A stretch of DNA of 64,000 nucleotides from Stenotrophomonas sp. UBA7346 (GCA_002471015.1 DKPB01000034.1:1-64000), one strand, 5' to 3'; counted from the first letter of the stretch, positions 16,685 to 27,123 are shown. Translations and numbers: made by a program. The notes: generated by a model not told the origin, from the letters alone.

Positions 16685-17845
16685 ATGAAGTACTTCTCAC
16701 TGATATGGGCGCAGCTGTTCCGCAGCCGCACGCGCACGCTGTTCACCCTGCTGTCCATCGTCACCGCCTTCCTGCTGTTCGGCATGCTCGATTCGGTGCG
16801 CGTCGCCTTTGCCAGCGGCGGCAATACCGTGGCCGGCGCCAACCGGCTGGTGGTGGCCTCGCGCCTGTCCATCACCCAGTCGCTGCCGATCCGCCTGGAA
16901 CCGCAGATCCGCCAGATCGAAGGCGTCCAGGATGTCACCTATGCCATGTGGTTCGGCGGCATCTACCAGGACCAGAAGAATTTCTTCCCCAACTTCTCGG
17001 TGGCACCCAACTACTTCGATCTGATGACCGAGTTCGAGATCCCCAAGGACCAGGTCGATACCTTCCGCAACACGCGCACTGGCGCCATCGTCGGCGAATC
17101 GCTGGCCAAGCAGTTCGGCTGGAAGATCGGCGACACCATCCCGCTGCAGGCCACCATCTTCCCGCGTGGTGGCAGCAATGATTGGCCGCTGCAGCTGGTC
17201 GGCATATTCAAATCCAAGAACACCGCCACCGCCGCCAACGAAGAACGCCAGTTGATGATGAACTGGAAGTACTTCGACGAATCCAACGACTACATCAAGA
17301 ACCAGGTCAGCTGGTACACCGTGCGCCTGGACAACCCTGACCATGCCTCGCGCGTGGCCCAAGCCATCGATGCGATCTCGGCCAACTCCGATCACGAGAC
17401 CAAGAGCCAGACCGAGTCCGCCTTCCAGCAGGCCTTCATCAAGCAGTTTGCCGACATCGGCATGATCGTCACCTCGATCATGGGCGCGGTGTTCTTCACC
17501 CTGCTGCTGCTCACCGGCAACACCATGGCCCAGGCCGTGCGTGAGCGCGTGCCGGAGCTGGCCACGCTGAAAACGCTGGGCTTCACCGATGGCACCATGC
17601 TGATGCTGGTGATGGTGGAATCCATCGTGCTGGTTGGCCTGGGCGGTGCCATCGGGCTGGGGTTGGCGGCACTGGCATTACCGGTAATGGCGCCACAGAC
17701 CATGGGCCTGCTGCCGCCGCATGTGCCGGCGCAGACCTGGATCGTGGGGCTGGTGCTGATCGTGGTGATCGGCCTGGTGGTGGGCGTGTTGCCGGCACTG
17801 CGGGCCAAGCGCCTGAAGATCGTCGACGCACTGGCCGGGCGCTGA
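16685..17845 (+). CDS. ABC transporter permease, MacB/FtsX type (first)
   Basis: 386 residues: an N-terminal helix (about 15-38), a large periplasmic MacB-like core domain (about 45-255), then three C-terminal membrane helices (about 262-290, 310-340, 350-372). The C-terminal motif PALRAKRLKIVDALAGR is characteristic. AGGAG precedes the start. It should pair with the second permease as a heterodimer driven by the upstream ATPase. Confidence 0.9.
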   Translation: MKYFSLIWAQLFRSRTRTLFTLLSIVTAFLLFGMLDSVRVAFASGGNTVAGANRLVVASRLSITQSLPIRLEPQIRQIEGVQDVTYAMWFGGIYQDQKNFFPNFSVAPNYFDLMTEFEIPKDQVDTFRNTRTGAIVGESLAKQFGWKIGDTIPLQATIFPRGGSNDWPLQLVGIFKSKNTATAANEERQLMMNWKYFDESNDYIKNQVSWYTVRLDNPDHASRVAQAIDAISANSDHETKSQTESAFQQAFIKQFADIGMIVTSIMGAVFFTLLLLTGNTMAQAVRERVPELATLKTLGFTDGTMLMLVMVESIVLVGLGGAIGLGLAALALPVMAPQTMGLLPPHVPAQTWIVGLVLIVVIGLVVGVLPALRAKRLKIVDALAGR

Positions 17846-17855
17846 GGAGAACGAC

Positions 17856-19163
17856 ATGAAGAATTTTCTTTCGAATGCGCTGGTGATCGTGCTGCTCATC
17901 GTCGGCCTGGGCGTATGGATTGCGCTGCCGTGGATCGGCGTCGCCGTGGTCGCGGTAGCGATCACGCTGTGGTTGCTGCTGACCCGCAGCGGCCGCCTGG
18001 CGCTTGCCGCGACCCGCATCGGGCTGGCCAGCCTGCCGCAACGCTGGGGTGCCTCCTCGGTGATCGTGATCGGTATTGCCGGCGTGGTCGGCGTGCTGGT
18101 GGCAATGCTGGCGATGGGCCAGGGCTTCCAGGCCACGCTGGAAAACACCGGCGATGACAGCACCGCGATCGTGCTGCGCGGCGGTTCGCAGGCGGAGACC
18201 AACTCGGTGATCACCCGCGACCAGGTGCCGCTGCTGGAAACCCTGCCCGGCGTGATGCGCGGCGAGAATGGACGGCCGCTGGTTTCCGCCGAAGCCTCGC
18301 AGGTGGTCAACCTCACCTCGCGCAGCGATGGCACCGATGTGAACGCACAGTTCCGCGGTGTCGGCGAGCAGGCCTGGGCGGTGCATGAGAAAGTGCGCCT
18401 GGTCGAAGGCCGCAAGTTCGGCGCCGGCCTGCGCGAGATCGTGGCCGGACGCGGCGCGCAGAAGCAGTTCCAGGGCCTGGAAGTCGGCAAGACCCTCCGC
18501 CTGGGCAACCAGGATTGGACCGTGGTCGGCATCTTCGAATCCGGCGACGCCCACGATTCGGAACTTTGGACCGACGCGCAGACCCTGGCCACCACCTACA
18601 ACCGTAGCGCCTGGCAATCGATCAGCGTGCGCACCGACGGCAAACAGGGCTTCGAGACTTTCAAGGCCGCAGTGGAAAGCGACCCACGGCTGAAGCTGGA
18701 CGTGGAAAGCACCGCCGAGTACTACCGCAAGCAGGGCGGCGGCCTGAACAAGCTGCTCAAGGTGCTGGGCACGGTGATCGGCGCGATCATGGCGGTGGGC
18801 GCGGTGTTTGGTGCGCTCAACACCATGTACGCGGCCGTGGCCACGCGTGCACGCGAGATCGCGACCCTGCGTGCGATTGGTTTCCGCGGCGTGCCGGTGG
18901 TGACCGCGGTGATGCTGGAAACCATGTTGCTGGCCCTGCTCGGCGGCCTGCTGGGCGGCATCGTGGCCTGGCTGGCATTCAACAACTTCACCGTCTCCAC
19001 CCTGGGCAACAACTTCAGCCAGGTGGTGTTCCAGTTCAAGGTCTCGCCGCCACTGTTGTGGAGCGGGCTGAAGTGGGCATTGGGGATCGGACTGGTGGGC
19101 GGGCTGTTCCCGGCCCTGCGTGCGGCCCGGCTGCCGATCACCACCGCCTTGCGCGAGACCTGA
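17856..19163 (+). CDS. ABC transporter permease, MacB/FtsX type (second)
   Basis: 435 residues. Two hydrophobic segments near the N-terminus (about 5-48, then the FtsX first helix around 68-88) precede a periplasmic domain (about 90-300) and three C-terminal helices ending in PALRAARLPITTALRET. The extra N-terminal hydrophobic hairpin distinguishes it from its partner. Last gene of the efflux unit; the hairpin at 19340-19362 is a likely end point. Confidence 0.9.
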   Translation: MKNFLSNALVIVLLIVGLGVWIALPWIGVAVVAVAITLWLLLTRSGRLALAATRIGLASLPQRWGASSVIVIGIAGVVGVLVAMLAMGQGFQATLENTGDDSTAIVLRGGSQAETNSVITRDQVPLLETLPGVMRGENGRPLVSAEASQVVNLTSRSDGTDVNAQFRGVGEQAWAVHEKVRLVEGRKFGAGLREIVAGRGAQKQFQGLEVGKTLRLGNQDWTVVGIFESGDAHDSELWTDAQTLATTYNRSAWQSISVRTDGKQGFETFKAAVESDPRLKLDVESTAEYYRKQGGGLNKLLKVLGTVIGAIMAVGAVFGALNTMYAAVATRAREIATLRAIGFRGVPVVTAVMLETMLLALLGGLLGGIVAWLAFNNFTVSTLGNNFSQVVFQFKVSPPLLWSGLKWALGIGLVGGLFPALRAARLPITTALRET

Positions 19164-19339
19164 GCAGCGCAGCCTTGGCGCGTTGGCCGTGGTGTACACG
19201 GCCAACGCCCTGCCACCGGCGAATGGCGGAACTTTCCCACTGACGCATCAACTACCCAGTGGCACTCCGCCCCGTCCTCCGACGGGCGCGGTGTGCTGAT
19301 GGATGCTGCGTCCCTCCCCCACGGTGATGCATCTGTCAC

Positions 19340-19362
19340 GGCGCCCCTCAAGGGCGCCTTTT
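19340..19362 (+). terminator. Probable intrinsic terminator in the TonB receptor leader
   Basis: Stem GGCGCCC / GGGCGCC with a CTCAA loop, followed directly by TTTT. It sits 27 nt before the receptor start and 177 bp after the efflux operon. It may end that operon or attenuate the receptor. Confidence 0.6.
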
Positions 19363-19388
19363 CGCGTTTAGAAAGGAAATCTGAAGAG

Positions 19389-22235
19389 ATGTATCTGAAA
19401 CCCACGCCGCTTCACGCCGCGATCGCCCTGGCCATGGTTGCGGGCAGCCCTACTGCCTACGCCCAGGACAGCAGCGAACCCACCACCCTGGACCGCGTCG
19501 AGATCACCGGCTCGCGTATCCGCCAGGCCAATGTCGAAACCGCCCAGCCGGTGATCGCCTTGACCCGGGCCGAGATCGAGAAGAAGGGCTACGTCAACGT
19601 CGCCGACATCCTGCAGGATGTCACCGCTGCCGGTGCACCGTCGCTGAGCCGTGCCTCGGCACTGTCCTCGGGCCGTGACTACGGCGGCATGTTCATCAGC
19701 CTGCGCAACCTGGGCCCCGAGCGCAGCCTGGTGCTGATCGACGGCCGCCGCATGGGCGTCAGCGCCGGCGGTTATTCCGACGTCGGTTCCATTCCCTCTT
19801 CCATCGTCGAGCGCGTGGAAGTGCTGACCGACGGTGCCTCGGCCCTGTATGGCTCCGATGCCATCGCCGGCGTGGTCAACATCATCACCCGCAAGAACTT
19901 CGATGGCGGCAACGTCAGTGCCTATGTCGGCCAGTACAGCGAAGGCGACGGCCAGAAGCGCTCGTACAGCGCCAACTACGGCAAGACCTTCGAGCGCGGC
20001 TGGTTCAGCGTGGGCGTCGAGAAGTCCAAGGAAGATCCGGTACTGGGTGGTGCGCGTGAGTTCACCGCCTATCCCAACGGCCCCTATCATCCGCAAGATG
20101 GCCTCAACGGCACCACCCAATGGGGCTCGGTGACGGTTGATGGCAAGGTGCTGAGCGTCGGCCCGGGCGGCGACCCGTCGGACGTGGCCAACTTCAAGCC
20201 GCGTGACCCGGCCACCTACGCCAACACCAAGACCAACATGACCCTGCTGTCCTCGCTGGAGCGCAGGTCCGCATTCGCCAACGCCGGCTTCCAGATCACC
20301 GACAACGTCCGCGTGGTCGGCGACGTGCTGTACAGCGAGCGCGAGTCGGTGAAGCAGCTGGCCGGTTACCCCTACTCGGTGTCCGCGGCGCAGGCGGCCA
20401 GCGGTGCGCGTGCAGCGCTGTCGGCCGACAGCATGTTCAACCACTGGGGCAAGGACGTGCTGTTCTCGCACCGCACCGAGGAATACCCGCGTGCGACCAA
20501 CAACAGCCTGACCACCAAGCGCGCCGGGCTGGGCCTGGAAGGCAGCTTCGAAACCGGTTCGCACCTGTGGGACTGGAACGTCAACTACATGTACAACCGC
20601 AATGAAGGCGAGCGCCGCAGCCTGCAGAGCATGTACCAGCCACACGTCAACCTGGCCGTGGGCGCGTCCTTCATCGATGCCGATGGCGTGGCCCGCTGCG
20701 GCAGCGTCGGCAACGTGATCGAAGGCTGCGTGCCGTGGAACCCGCTGGCCCCGGCTGGCAGCAACAGCACCGGCTCGCTCAGCGACAAGGCCGTGCGCGA
20801 CTACATCTTCACCCGCTTCAGCGACGAGATCCTCAGCACCACCAAGGTCCTCAGTGCCAACATCTCCGGCTCGCTGTTCAGCCTGCCGGCTGGCGACATG
20901 ATGGCGGCGATGGGCGTGGAGCACCGCTCCGAGGAAGCCAGCTACACCCCGGACCTGATGGTGCAGAACGGCGAGATCGCCGGCACCAGCGGCGGCCCCA
21001 CCCGCGGTGACTACACCCTGGACGAGGTCTACCTGGAACTGCAGGTACCGCTGCTGTCCGACCTGCCCTTGGTGCGCGAACTGTCACTGGACATGGCCGG
21101 CCGCTATTCCGACTACGACAACTTCGGCGGCACCACCAACAGCAAGTTCGGCCTGAAGTGGAAGCCCGTGGACACCCTGCTGGTACGCGCCACCTATGGC
21201 ACCGGCTTCCGTGCCCCCACCGTGGACGATCTGTACGGCGGCACGGTCACCACCCGCGACCGCATCACCGACCCGTGTGACCGTTCCTTCGGCGCGGCCG
21301 CACGCAATGCCGAGGTCGCCGCACGCTGCACCGCTGCCGGCATGGGCGCCGATTTCCGCCAGAAGACCGGTGACGGCGAACTGGCCACCACCTCCGGTGT
21401 ACAGGCCGTCACCGACTTCACCTCCGGCTCCAACCCGGACCTGAAGCCGGAAACCGCCAAGACCTGGACCGTGGGCCTGGTCTACAGCCCCGACTTCGTC
21501 ACTGGCCTGGACCTGAGCCTGGACTGGTGGAAGATCCGTATCGACAACGTGATCGTCGGCGAATCGGCCACCGACATCCTCAACCAGTGCTATGTGCAGG
21601 GCATCCAGTCGGCCTGCGACCGTTTCACCCGCTACACCTCCGGCAGCAACAAGGGCCAGGTCAGCGGCATGAACCGCTCGTTGAACAACGCCGGTTTCCA
21701 GGAAACGGCCGGCTATGACATCGGTGTGCGTTACCGCCTGCCGGAAATGGCATTCGGCCAGCTGTCGCTGCGCTGGAACACCACCTATGTGGATTACCTG
21801 TCGCGCAAGAGCGACAACGTCGACACCACCCCGGTCGAGCAGTACACCGGCTGGGAAGGCAACTTCCGCGTGCGCTCCAACCTCACGGCGGACTGGCAGT
21901 ACGGTGATCTGGGCATCAGCTGGACCACCCGCTACTACTCCAGCATGAAGGAAAAGTGCTCCTACGATCTGGACGGTGGCCCCGAGTGCAACCTGTCGGG
22001 CTTCCAGTCGCCGTACACCGACATGCAGCCGAGCCGCAAGCTGGGCTCGAACACCTTCCACGATGTGCAGCTGCGTTACGCCCTGCCGTGGGAGGGCACG
22101 GTGTCGCTGGGTATCAACAACGTGTTCAAGCACGCCGGCCCGATCATGTACAGCCAGCCGAACAGCAGCTTCACCTATTACGGTGGCTTCGACATCGGCC
22201 GTTTCATCTACATGAAGTACCAGCAGCGGTTCTGA
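19389..22235 (+). CDS. TonB-dependent outer-membrane receptor
   Basis: 948 residues from ATG 19389 (AGAAAGGAAA upstream). The signal peptide (1 to about 25) ends AYAQD. A TonB-box-like LDRVEITGSRI follows at about 36-46. The plug domain (about 55-175) contains LRNLGPERSLVLIDGRRM and the ALYGSDAIAGVVNIITR motif. The rest is a 22-strand barrel with two predicted extracellular Cys pairs, ending in an aromatic residue (QRF). Xanthomonads carry many such receptors for siderophores, vitamins or plant sugars; no substrate gene is adjacent, so the ligand is open. Confidence 0.93.
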   Translation: MYLKPTPLHAAIALAMVAGSPTAYAQDSSEPTTLDRVEITGSRIRQANVETAQPVIALTRAEIEKKGYVNVADILQDVTAAGAPSLSRASALSSGRDYGGMFISLRNLGPERSLVLIDGRRMGVSAGGYSDVGSIPSSIVERVEVLTDGASALYGSDAIAGVVNIITRKNFDGGNVSAYVGQYSEGDGQKRSYSANYGKTFERGWFSVGVEKSKEDPVLGGAREFTAYPNGPYHPQDGLNGTTQWGSVTVDGKVLSVGPGGDPSDVANFKPRDPATYANTKTNMTLLSSLERRSAFANAGFQITDNVRVVGDVLYSERESVKQLAGYPYSVSAAQAASGARAALSADSMFNHWGKDVLFSHRTEEYPRATNNSLTTKRAGLGLEGSFETGSHLWDWNVNYMYNRNEGERRSLQSMYQPHVNLAVGASFIDADGVARCGSVGNVIEGCVPWNPLAPAGSNSTGSLSDKAVRDYIFTRFSDEILSTTKVLSANISGSLFSLPAGDMMAAMGVEHRSEEASYTPDLMVQNGEIAGTSGGPTRGDYTLDEVYLELQVPLLSDLPLVRELSLDMAGRYSDYDNFGGTTNSKFGLKWKPVDTLLVRATYGTGFRAPTVDDLYGGTVTTRDRITDPCDRSFGAAARNAEVAARCTAAGMGADFRQKTGDGELATTSGVQAVTDFTSGSNPDLKPETAKTWTVGLVYSPDFVTGLDLSLDWWKIRIDNVIVGESATDILNQCYVQGIQSACDRFTRYTSGSNKGQVSGMNRSLNNAGFQETAGYDIGVRYRLPEMAFGQLSLRWNTTYVDYLSRKSDNVDTTPVEQYTGWEGNFRVRSNLTADWQYGDLGISWTTRYYSSMKEKCSYDLDGGPECNLSGFQSPYTDMQPSRKLGSNTFHDVQLRYALPWEGTVSLGINNVFKHAGPIMYSQPNSSFTYYGGFDIGRFIYMKYQQRF

Positions 22236-22287
22236 TGGACCGCCTCCACGAGGCGCCCACCACTGCCTGAACGCTTCGCGCTTGAAA

Positions 22288-22313
22288 CCCCTCTCCCGCC
22301 TGCGGGAGAGGGG
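22288..22313. terminator. 12-bp stem hairpin downstream of the TonB receptor
   Basis: Perfect stem CCCCTCTCCCGC / GCGGGAGAGGGG with a 2-nt loop and no T tract. It may serve as a transcript end, but the same hairpin family recurs near 15727, so it could be a REP-like element. Confidence 0.5.
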
Positions 22314-22507
22314 CTACGGAGAGAACGCGCCAGCGCGCCAAGCCTCTGCCGGACATGGCGCGGCTCCCCCGCGCGAGGGCCTGGGGCGGGAAGCGACGCT
22401 CCCGCAACCCAAACACCACACAACGGTCATCCAACTGTCATCGCCGCGCGGTAGATGACGGCCGCCATTGCACCTAATGTGGCCGGCTCCCCAAATCAGA
22501 TACCGCC

Positions 22508-23587
22508 ATGCTGCGTTCGCTGGCGCTGGCCGGCGTCTGCGTGATGCTGGCCGGCTTTGCCCTTTCCCCTCCTGTTCCCTCGCTGTCACTGAGCGAGCGC
22601 CTGGCTGCCCCTGGCGGCACCTCGCCGCTGGTCCCCACCGCGCGCATCGATGCACTGCTGGCCCACCTGCCGCATCGCCAGGGCACGGTTGCCGGCAGCG
22701 ATGGCGTGGCCCTGCACTGGGTTGGCTTCGAGCCGGGCGACTACCAGCTCGACTACCGCTACCTTGGCAAGGGCCCGCGCTTCCCCGAGTTCTCGCTGCA
22801 GGCCAGCGCGCCCACCGCGGCCGCACCCGCCATGGCCCCGCGCGGCACCGTGGTGCTGCTGCACGGCTGGATGATGGACGGCGGCTCGCTGTTGCCGTGG
22901 TCGCTGGAACTGGCCCAGCAGGGCTACCGCACGATTGCCCTGGACCTGCGCAACCACGGTCGCTCCGGGCAGGCGCTATCAGGCTATGGCACCCGCGAAG
23001 GCGAGGACGTGGTGGCCGCGATCAGCCACCTGCGCGACCAGGGCGTGGTCAGCGGCCCGGTGCACCTGCTGGGCGTGTCCTATGGCGCCGCCACCGCGAT
23101 CTTCGCCGCCCGCGAGCTGGGCAGCCAGGTCAGCAGCGTGGTCGCGATGGAGTCCTTCGACAACGCCGGCCAGGCGATACGCACGATGGTGCCGCATATG
23201 CTGTCCAAGCCACCGGAACGCTGGAGTGACTACGTCGCCCTGCCGATTGCGCGTTGGCAGTACGGTGGCCGCGGCCTGGACGAAGCCATTGCCACCACTG
23301 ACCGCAAGCTTGGGCTGGATCTGGACCGGGTGGATGTGGGCCAGGCGCTGGCGCAGGTGCCCAGCTGCGTACTGCTGGTCCATGGCCGCGACGACGAACA
23401 CATTCCCGTATCGCAGGGCCGTGCACTGGCCGCGGCGGCGCCGAAGGCGCGCTATCTGGAAGTGCCCAGCGAAGACCATCTCACCCTGCCGATGCGGCTG
23501 GACCGGCTTTCCCCAGCAGTCAACGACTGGTTTGCCGAAGCCGCCGAGGGTCGCGGTTGCCCCGCCGCACCACTGGCGATGCGGTAA
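22508..23587 (+). CDS. Exported alpha/beta hydrolase
   Basis: 359 residues. A hydrophobic N-terminal segment (about 1-22) looks like a signal peptide. The hydrolase core has the oxyanion region VVLLHGWMMDGG (about 115), the nucleophile elbow GVSYGAATA (about 183), an Asp in LVHGRDDEHIP (about 298) and the catalytic His in SEDHLTLP (about 325). The triad is complete. The substrate is unknown: lipase, esterase and haloperoxidase-like members share this fold. Flanked by hairpins and apparently monocistronic. Confidence 0.85.
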   Translation: MLRSLALAGVCVMLAGFALSPPVPSLSLSERLAAPGGTSPLVPTARIDALLAHLPHRQGTVAGSDGVALHWVGFEPGDYQLDYRYLGKGPRFPEFSLQASAPTAAAPAMAPRGTVVLLHGWMMDGGSLLPWSLELAQQGYRTIALDLRNHGRSGQALSGYGTREGEDVVAAISHLRDQGVVSGPVHLLGVSYGAATAIFAARELGSQVSSVVAMESFDNAGQAIRTMVPHMLSKPPERWSDYVALPIARWQYGGRGLDEAIATTDRKLGLDLDRVDVGQALAQVPSCVLLVHGRDDEHIPVSQGRALAAAAPKARYLEVPSEDHLTLPMRLDRLSPAVNDWFAEAAEGRGCPAAPLAMR

Positions 23588-23709
23588 CCGCGACGCAAGC
23601 TACCCGCCCCAACCCGGTCAACGGCAGAAGGCTGAAGCCCCTGCGGATCACCATCGGCAGCTGTGGCGCAAGCGGCGACATACCCGCCGCATCCGTCGCA
23701 CCAAAGCCA

Positions 23710-23738
23710 CCCGCTCCCCTGCTGCGCAAGGGAGCGGG
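23710..23738. terminator. Hairpin between convergent genes
   Basis: Stem CCCGCTCCC / GGGAGCGGG with an 11-nt loop, between the stops of the hydrolase (+) and RarD (-) genes. There is no T run, so terminator function is only suggested. Confidence 0.4.
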
Positions 23739-23752
23739 CAGAACAGAGGCCT

Positions 23753-24667
23753 TCAGGCTGCCGCAGGCTTCTGCTGCTTCGCGCGTGCAGCCGCTCGCAA
23801 CCCGGCCACCGCAAACACCAGCAACCCGGCCCAGATGAAGCAGAAGCCGACCAGCTGGTTGGCATTGAAGGGCTCGCGCAGGATCAGCACGCCGGCCAGG
23901 AACTGCAGGGTCGGCCCAATGTACTGCAGCAGCCCCACCACCGACAGCGGCACCCGCCGCACGCCATAGGCGAAGGCGATCAACGGCACCGCGCTGACCA
24001 CGCCGGCCAGCACCAGCAACACGTCATTGCCCAACCCCCAGCCCGAGATGAAACCGCCGCCGTGGCCACTCTCGGCCCAGATCACGTAGACCAGTGCCGG
24101 CGCCACCATGAACACGCTTTCCACGCCCAGGCCGGTGACCGCTTCCACCGCCACCAGCTTGCGCAGCAGGCCGTACAGGCCAAAGGTGATCGACAGACCG
24201 ATGGCAATCCACGGCAACCGCCCGCCTTGCCAGGTCAGCCAGGCCACGCCCAGCGCCGCCAGCGCCACCGCCAACCACTGCAGCTTGCCCAGCCGCTCGC
24301 CCAGCACGGCCACGCCCAGCAGCACGCTGAGCAGTGGGTTGATGAAGTAGCCCAGGCTGGTCTCCACCACGTGGCCTGCGTTCACCGCCCAGATGTACAG
24401 GCTCCAGTTGAGCCCGATCAGCAGGCTGGACAAGCCCAGCAGCCAGAACCGCCGAGGCGTGGCCCACACCTCGCGCAGCCACCCCCAGCCGCGCATGATC
24501 GCCAGCCCGCCGATCAGCAGCACCGCGCTCCAGACAATGCGGTGGGCAATGATCAGGAACGAAGGCACGTCCTTGAGCAGGTGCCAATACAGCGGAAACA
24601 GGCCCCAGATGACAAAGGCCAGGGTGGTGGCCCACAGGCCATTGCGGGTTTCGTTGGAGGCAGTCAT
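23753..24667 (-). CDS. rarD: RarD-type EamA family permease
   Basis: 304 residues with ten membrane helices and two EamA repeats. The opening WATTLAFVIWGLFPLYWHLL and the following IAHRIVWSAVLL are characteristic of RarD (chloramphenicol-sensitive protein family), a metabolite or drug exporter. The start overlaps the stop of the upstream EamA gene by 4 nt, so the two exporters are co-translated. Confidence 0.88.
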   Translation of the reverse strand: MTASNETRNGLWATTLAFVIWGLFPLYWHLLKDVPSFLIIAHRIVWSAVLLIGGLAIMRGWGWLREVWATPRRFWLLGLSSLLIGLNWSLYIWAVNAGHVVETSLGYFINPLLSVLLGVAVLGERLGKLQWLAVALAALGVAWLTWQGGRLPWIAIGLSITFGLYGLLRKLVAVEAVTGLGVESVFMVAPALVYVIWAESGHGGGFISGWGLGNDVLLVLAGVVSAVPLIAFAYGVRRVPLSVVGLLQYIGPTLQFLAGVLILREPFNANQLVGFCFIWAGLLVFAVAGLRAAARAKQQKPAAA

Positions 24668-25563
24668 GCGCGGCGCAGCCTGGCAAGGGTGATGACGACG
24701 ACACCGGCCAGAATCACCGCCATCGCACCGAGATCGGAAACACTGAAGCGCTCATGCGCGATCCACACGCCCAACGCCACCGCGATCACCGGGTTGACGT
24801 AGGCATAGCTGCTGGCCAGTACCGGGCGCACGTTGTGCAGCAGCCAGACATAGGCGGTGAAGGCGATGATCGAGCCGAACACGGTCAGGTAGCCCACCGA
24901 CAGCAGGCCCTGCAGGTCCGGCAGGCCGTGCAGGCGTTCGCCACGCAGCAGCCCGACCGTGATCAGGATCACGCCGCCGCACAGCATCTGCCCGGCGGCG
25001 GTCATGAACGGTGACGGCAGGTCGCGGCCACGCGACCAGATCGAACCGGCAGCCCAGCCCAATGGCGCGATCAGCAACAGCACCAGGCCCAACGGGGTGG
25101 CGGTCAGGCTGCTGCCGGCATTGAGCCAGAGCACCCCGGCAAAACCAATGGCAATGCCCAGCCACTCGCCACGGGTGACTTTTTCGCCACGGAACGCCGA
25201 GAACAAGGCCATCCACAGCGGCACCGAGGCCACCGCCACCGCGGCCAGCCCGGAAGACACATCGCGCTCGGCCAGCACCACCATGCCATTGCCGAAGAAC
25301 AGCAGGCATAGCCCCATCACCGCCAGAGTCGGCCACTGCGCGCGGGTGGGCGCAGCCACCCCGCGCCAGCGCAGCAGTGCGTACAGCACGCCACCGGCGA
25401 CCACGAAACGGCTGCCGGAGATCACCGTCAGCGGTGGCAGGCCACTCTCCAGCGCCAGGTGGATACCCAGGTAGGTCGACCCCCAGACCACATAGACCAG
25501 GAACAAGGCCAGGACGACAAGGCCGCTCCGCGGAGCAGCCGACGTGGTTTCAGGTGAAGACAT
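24664..25563 (-). CDS. EamA family transporter, YedA-like
   Basis: 299 residues, ten membrane helices. The opening VVLALFLVYVVWGSTYLGIH and the glycine-rich GWAAGSIWSRGRDLP motif around 165-180 match the YedA/RhtA-like drug/metabolite transporters. It forms a two-gene operon with rarD. Substrates of this group include amino acids and nucleosides; none can be assigned here. Confidence 0.88.
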   Translation of the reverse strand: MSSPETTSAAPRSGLVVLALFLVYVVWGSTYLGIHLALESGLPPLTVISGSRFVVAGGVLYALLRWRGVAAPTRAQWPTLAVMGLCLLFFGNGMVVLAERDVSSGLAAVAVASVPLWMALFSAFRGEKVTRGEWLGIAIGFAGVLWLNAGSSLTATPLGLVLLLIAPLGWAAGSIWSRGRDLPSPFMTAAGQMLCGGVILITVGLLRGERLHGLPDLQGLLSVGYLTVFGSIIAFTAYVWLLHNVRPVLASSYAYVNPVIAVALGVWIAHERFSVSDLGAMAVILAGVVVITLARLRRA

Positions 25564-25770
25564 GGGGCGATACCACCATCAGGGGAAGGTGGATTTTAGG
25601 GCACGGCGTTGCGCGTTATCAGTACGGAAAACGGCATGCTGTATCCGTCGTGCTCGCCCCCTACCAAGTCATTACATCGCCTGAAGGCGGCTTGCGATAC
25701 GGTGCAGGCACCCGTCCGCTGTCGCCTGGCCGCAGGCTCCGCAGCGGATCCCAGCGAGGACACCGCCCCG

Positions 25771-27099
25771 ATGAGCACGACCAGCACCGCCCCGGCCACC
25801 GCCAACCACGCCCTGCGCCGCTCGATCTCCAACACGCTCAAGGGCTCGGCCGGCAACCTGGTCGAGTGGTATGACGTCTATGTCTACTCGGTGTTCGCGG
25901 TGTATTTCGAGTCACAGTTCTTCTCGGCCGAGGACAAGAACTCCACGATCTATGTGTGGGCGATCTTTGCCGCCACCTTCCTGATGCGGCCGATCGGCGC
26001 CTGGTACTTCGGCCGCTTCGCCGACCGCTATGGCCGGCGGCTGGCACTGACGGTGTCGGTATCGGTGATGGCGGCCTGCTCGTTCCTGATCGCCATCACC
26101 CCCACCGCCTCGCAGATTGGCGGCGCGGCGGCGCTGATCCTGTTGTTCGCGCGGCTGGCGCAGGGCTTTGCCACCGGCGGCGAATACGGCACCAGCGCCA
26201 CCTATATGTCCGAGGCCGCGCTGCCGGGCCGGCGCGGCTTTCTGTCGTCCTTCCACTACGTCACCCTGGTGGGCGGCCATGTGCTGGCGCAGCTGACCCT
26301 GTTCACCATGCTCAGCTTCTGGGACAAGCCGGAGATTTCCGCCTGGGGCTGGCGCGTGGCCTTCGCCATCGGCGGCGTGGCCGCCATCGTGGTGTTCTGG
26401 CTGCGCCGGAGCATGGACGAATCGCTTACCGCCGATTCGATCGAGGCCGCCAAGGAGGGCCGCGCCAAGGCATCGGGCTCGATGTATGAGCTGTTCGTGC
26501 ACCAATGGCGACCATTGCTGCTGTGCTTCCTGATCACCGCCGGCGGCACGGTGGCGTTCTACACCTATTCGGTGAATGGGCCGAAGATGATCCAGAGCGC
26601 CTTCGCCGGTGACGACGTGATGACCGGCACGCTGATCAACCTGGGCGTGCTGATCTTCCTGATGGTGCTGCAACCGATCGGCGGCTGGATCTCGGACATC
26701 ATCGGCCGCAAGAGCCTGCTGGTGTTCTTCGGCATCGGCGGCGTGCTCTACAGCTGGTACATGATCACCGCCCTGCCGCAGCAGCACGACGCCTTCAAGG
26801 CCTTCCTGGTGCTGGCCATCGGCTTCGTCATCCTCACCGGTTACACCTCGATCAACGCGGTGGTGAAGGCCGAGCTGTTCCCCACCCACGTCCGCGCGCT
26901 TGGCGTCGGCTTTGGTTATGCGATGGCCAATTCACTGTTTGGTGGGACCGCACCGCTGCTGTATCAGGCGGCACTGAAGACCGATCATGTGGACACGTTC
27001 GCGATCTATGTCACCGCGGTGATCGCGGTATCGCTGGTGGTCTATATCTTCTTCCTGAAGAACAAGGGACCGAACTGGCTGGATGGCACGCGGAGGTAA
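25771..27099 (+). CDS. MFS dicarboxylate:H+ symporter, KgtP-like
   Basis: 442 residues from ATG 25771; the open frame upstream has no ribosome site. Twelve helices. The metabolite:H+ symporter signature is clear: GNLVEWYDVYVYSVFAVYF near the start, then LMRPIGAWYFGRFADRYGRR and RLAQGFATGGEYGTSATYM. It resembles alpha-ketoglutarate permease KgtP; neither 2-oxoglutarate nor another dicarboxylate as substrate is proven. It stands alone, ending before a hexamer repeat tract. Confidence 0.88.
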   Translation: MSTTSTAPATANHALRRSISNTLKGSAGNLVEWYDVYVYSVFAVYFESQFFSAEDKNSTIYVWAIFAATFLMRPIGAWYFGRFADRYGRRLALTVSVSVMAACSFLIAITPTASQIGGAAALILLFARLAQGFATGGEYGTSATYMSEAALPGRRGFLSSFHYVTLVGGHVLAQLTLFTMLSFWDKPEISAWGWRVAFAIGGVAAIVVFWLRRSMDESLTADSIEAAKEGRAKASGSMYELFVHQWRPLLLCFLITAGGTVAFYTYSVNGPKMIQSAFAGDDVMTGTLINLGVLIFLMVLQPIGGWISDIIGRKSLLVFFGIGGVLYSWYMITALPQQHDAFKAFLVLAIGFVILTGYTSINAVVKAELFPTHVRALGVGFGYAMANSLFGGTAPLLYQAALKTDHVDTFAIYVTAVIAVSLVVYIFFLKNKGPNWLDGTRR

Positions 27100-27123
27100 G
27101 ACCAGACAAGTTGGAACCATGGC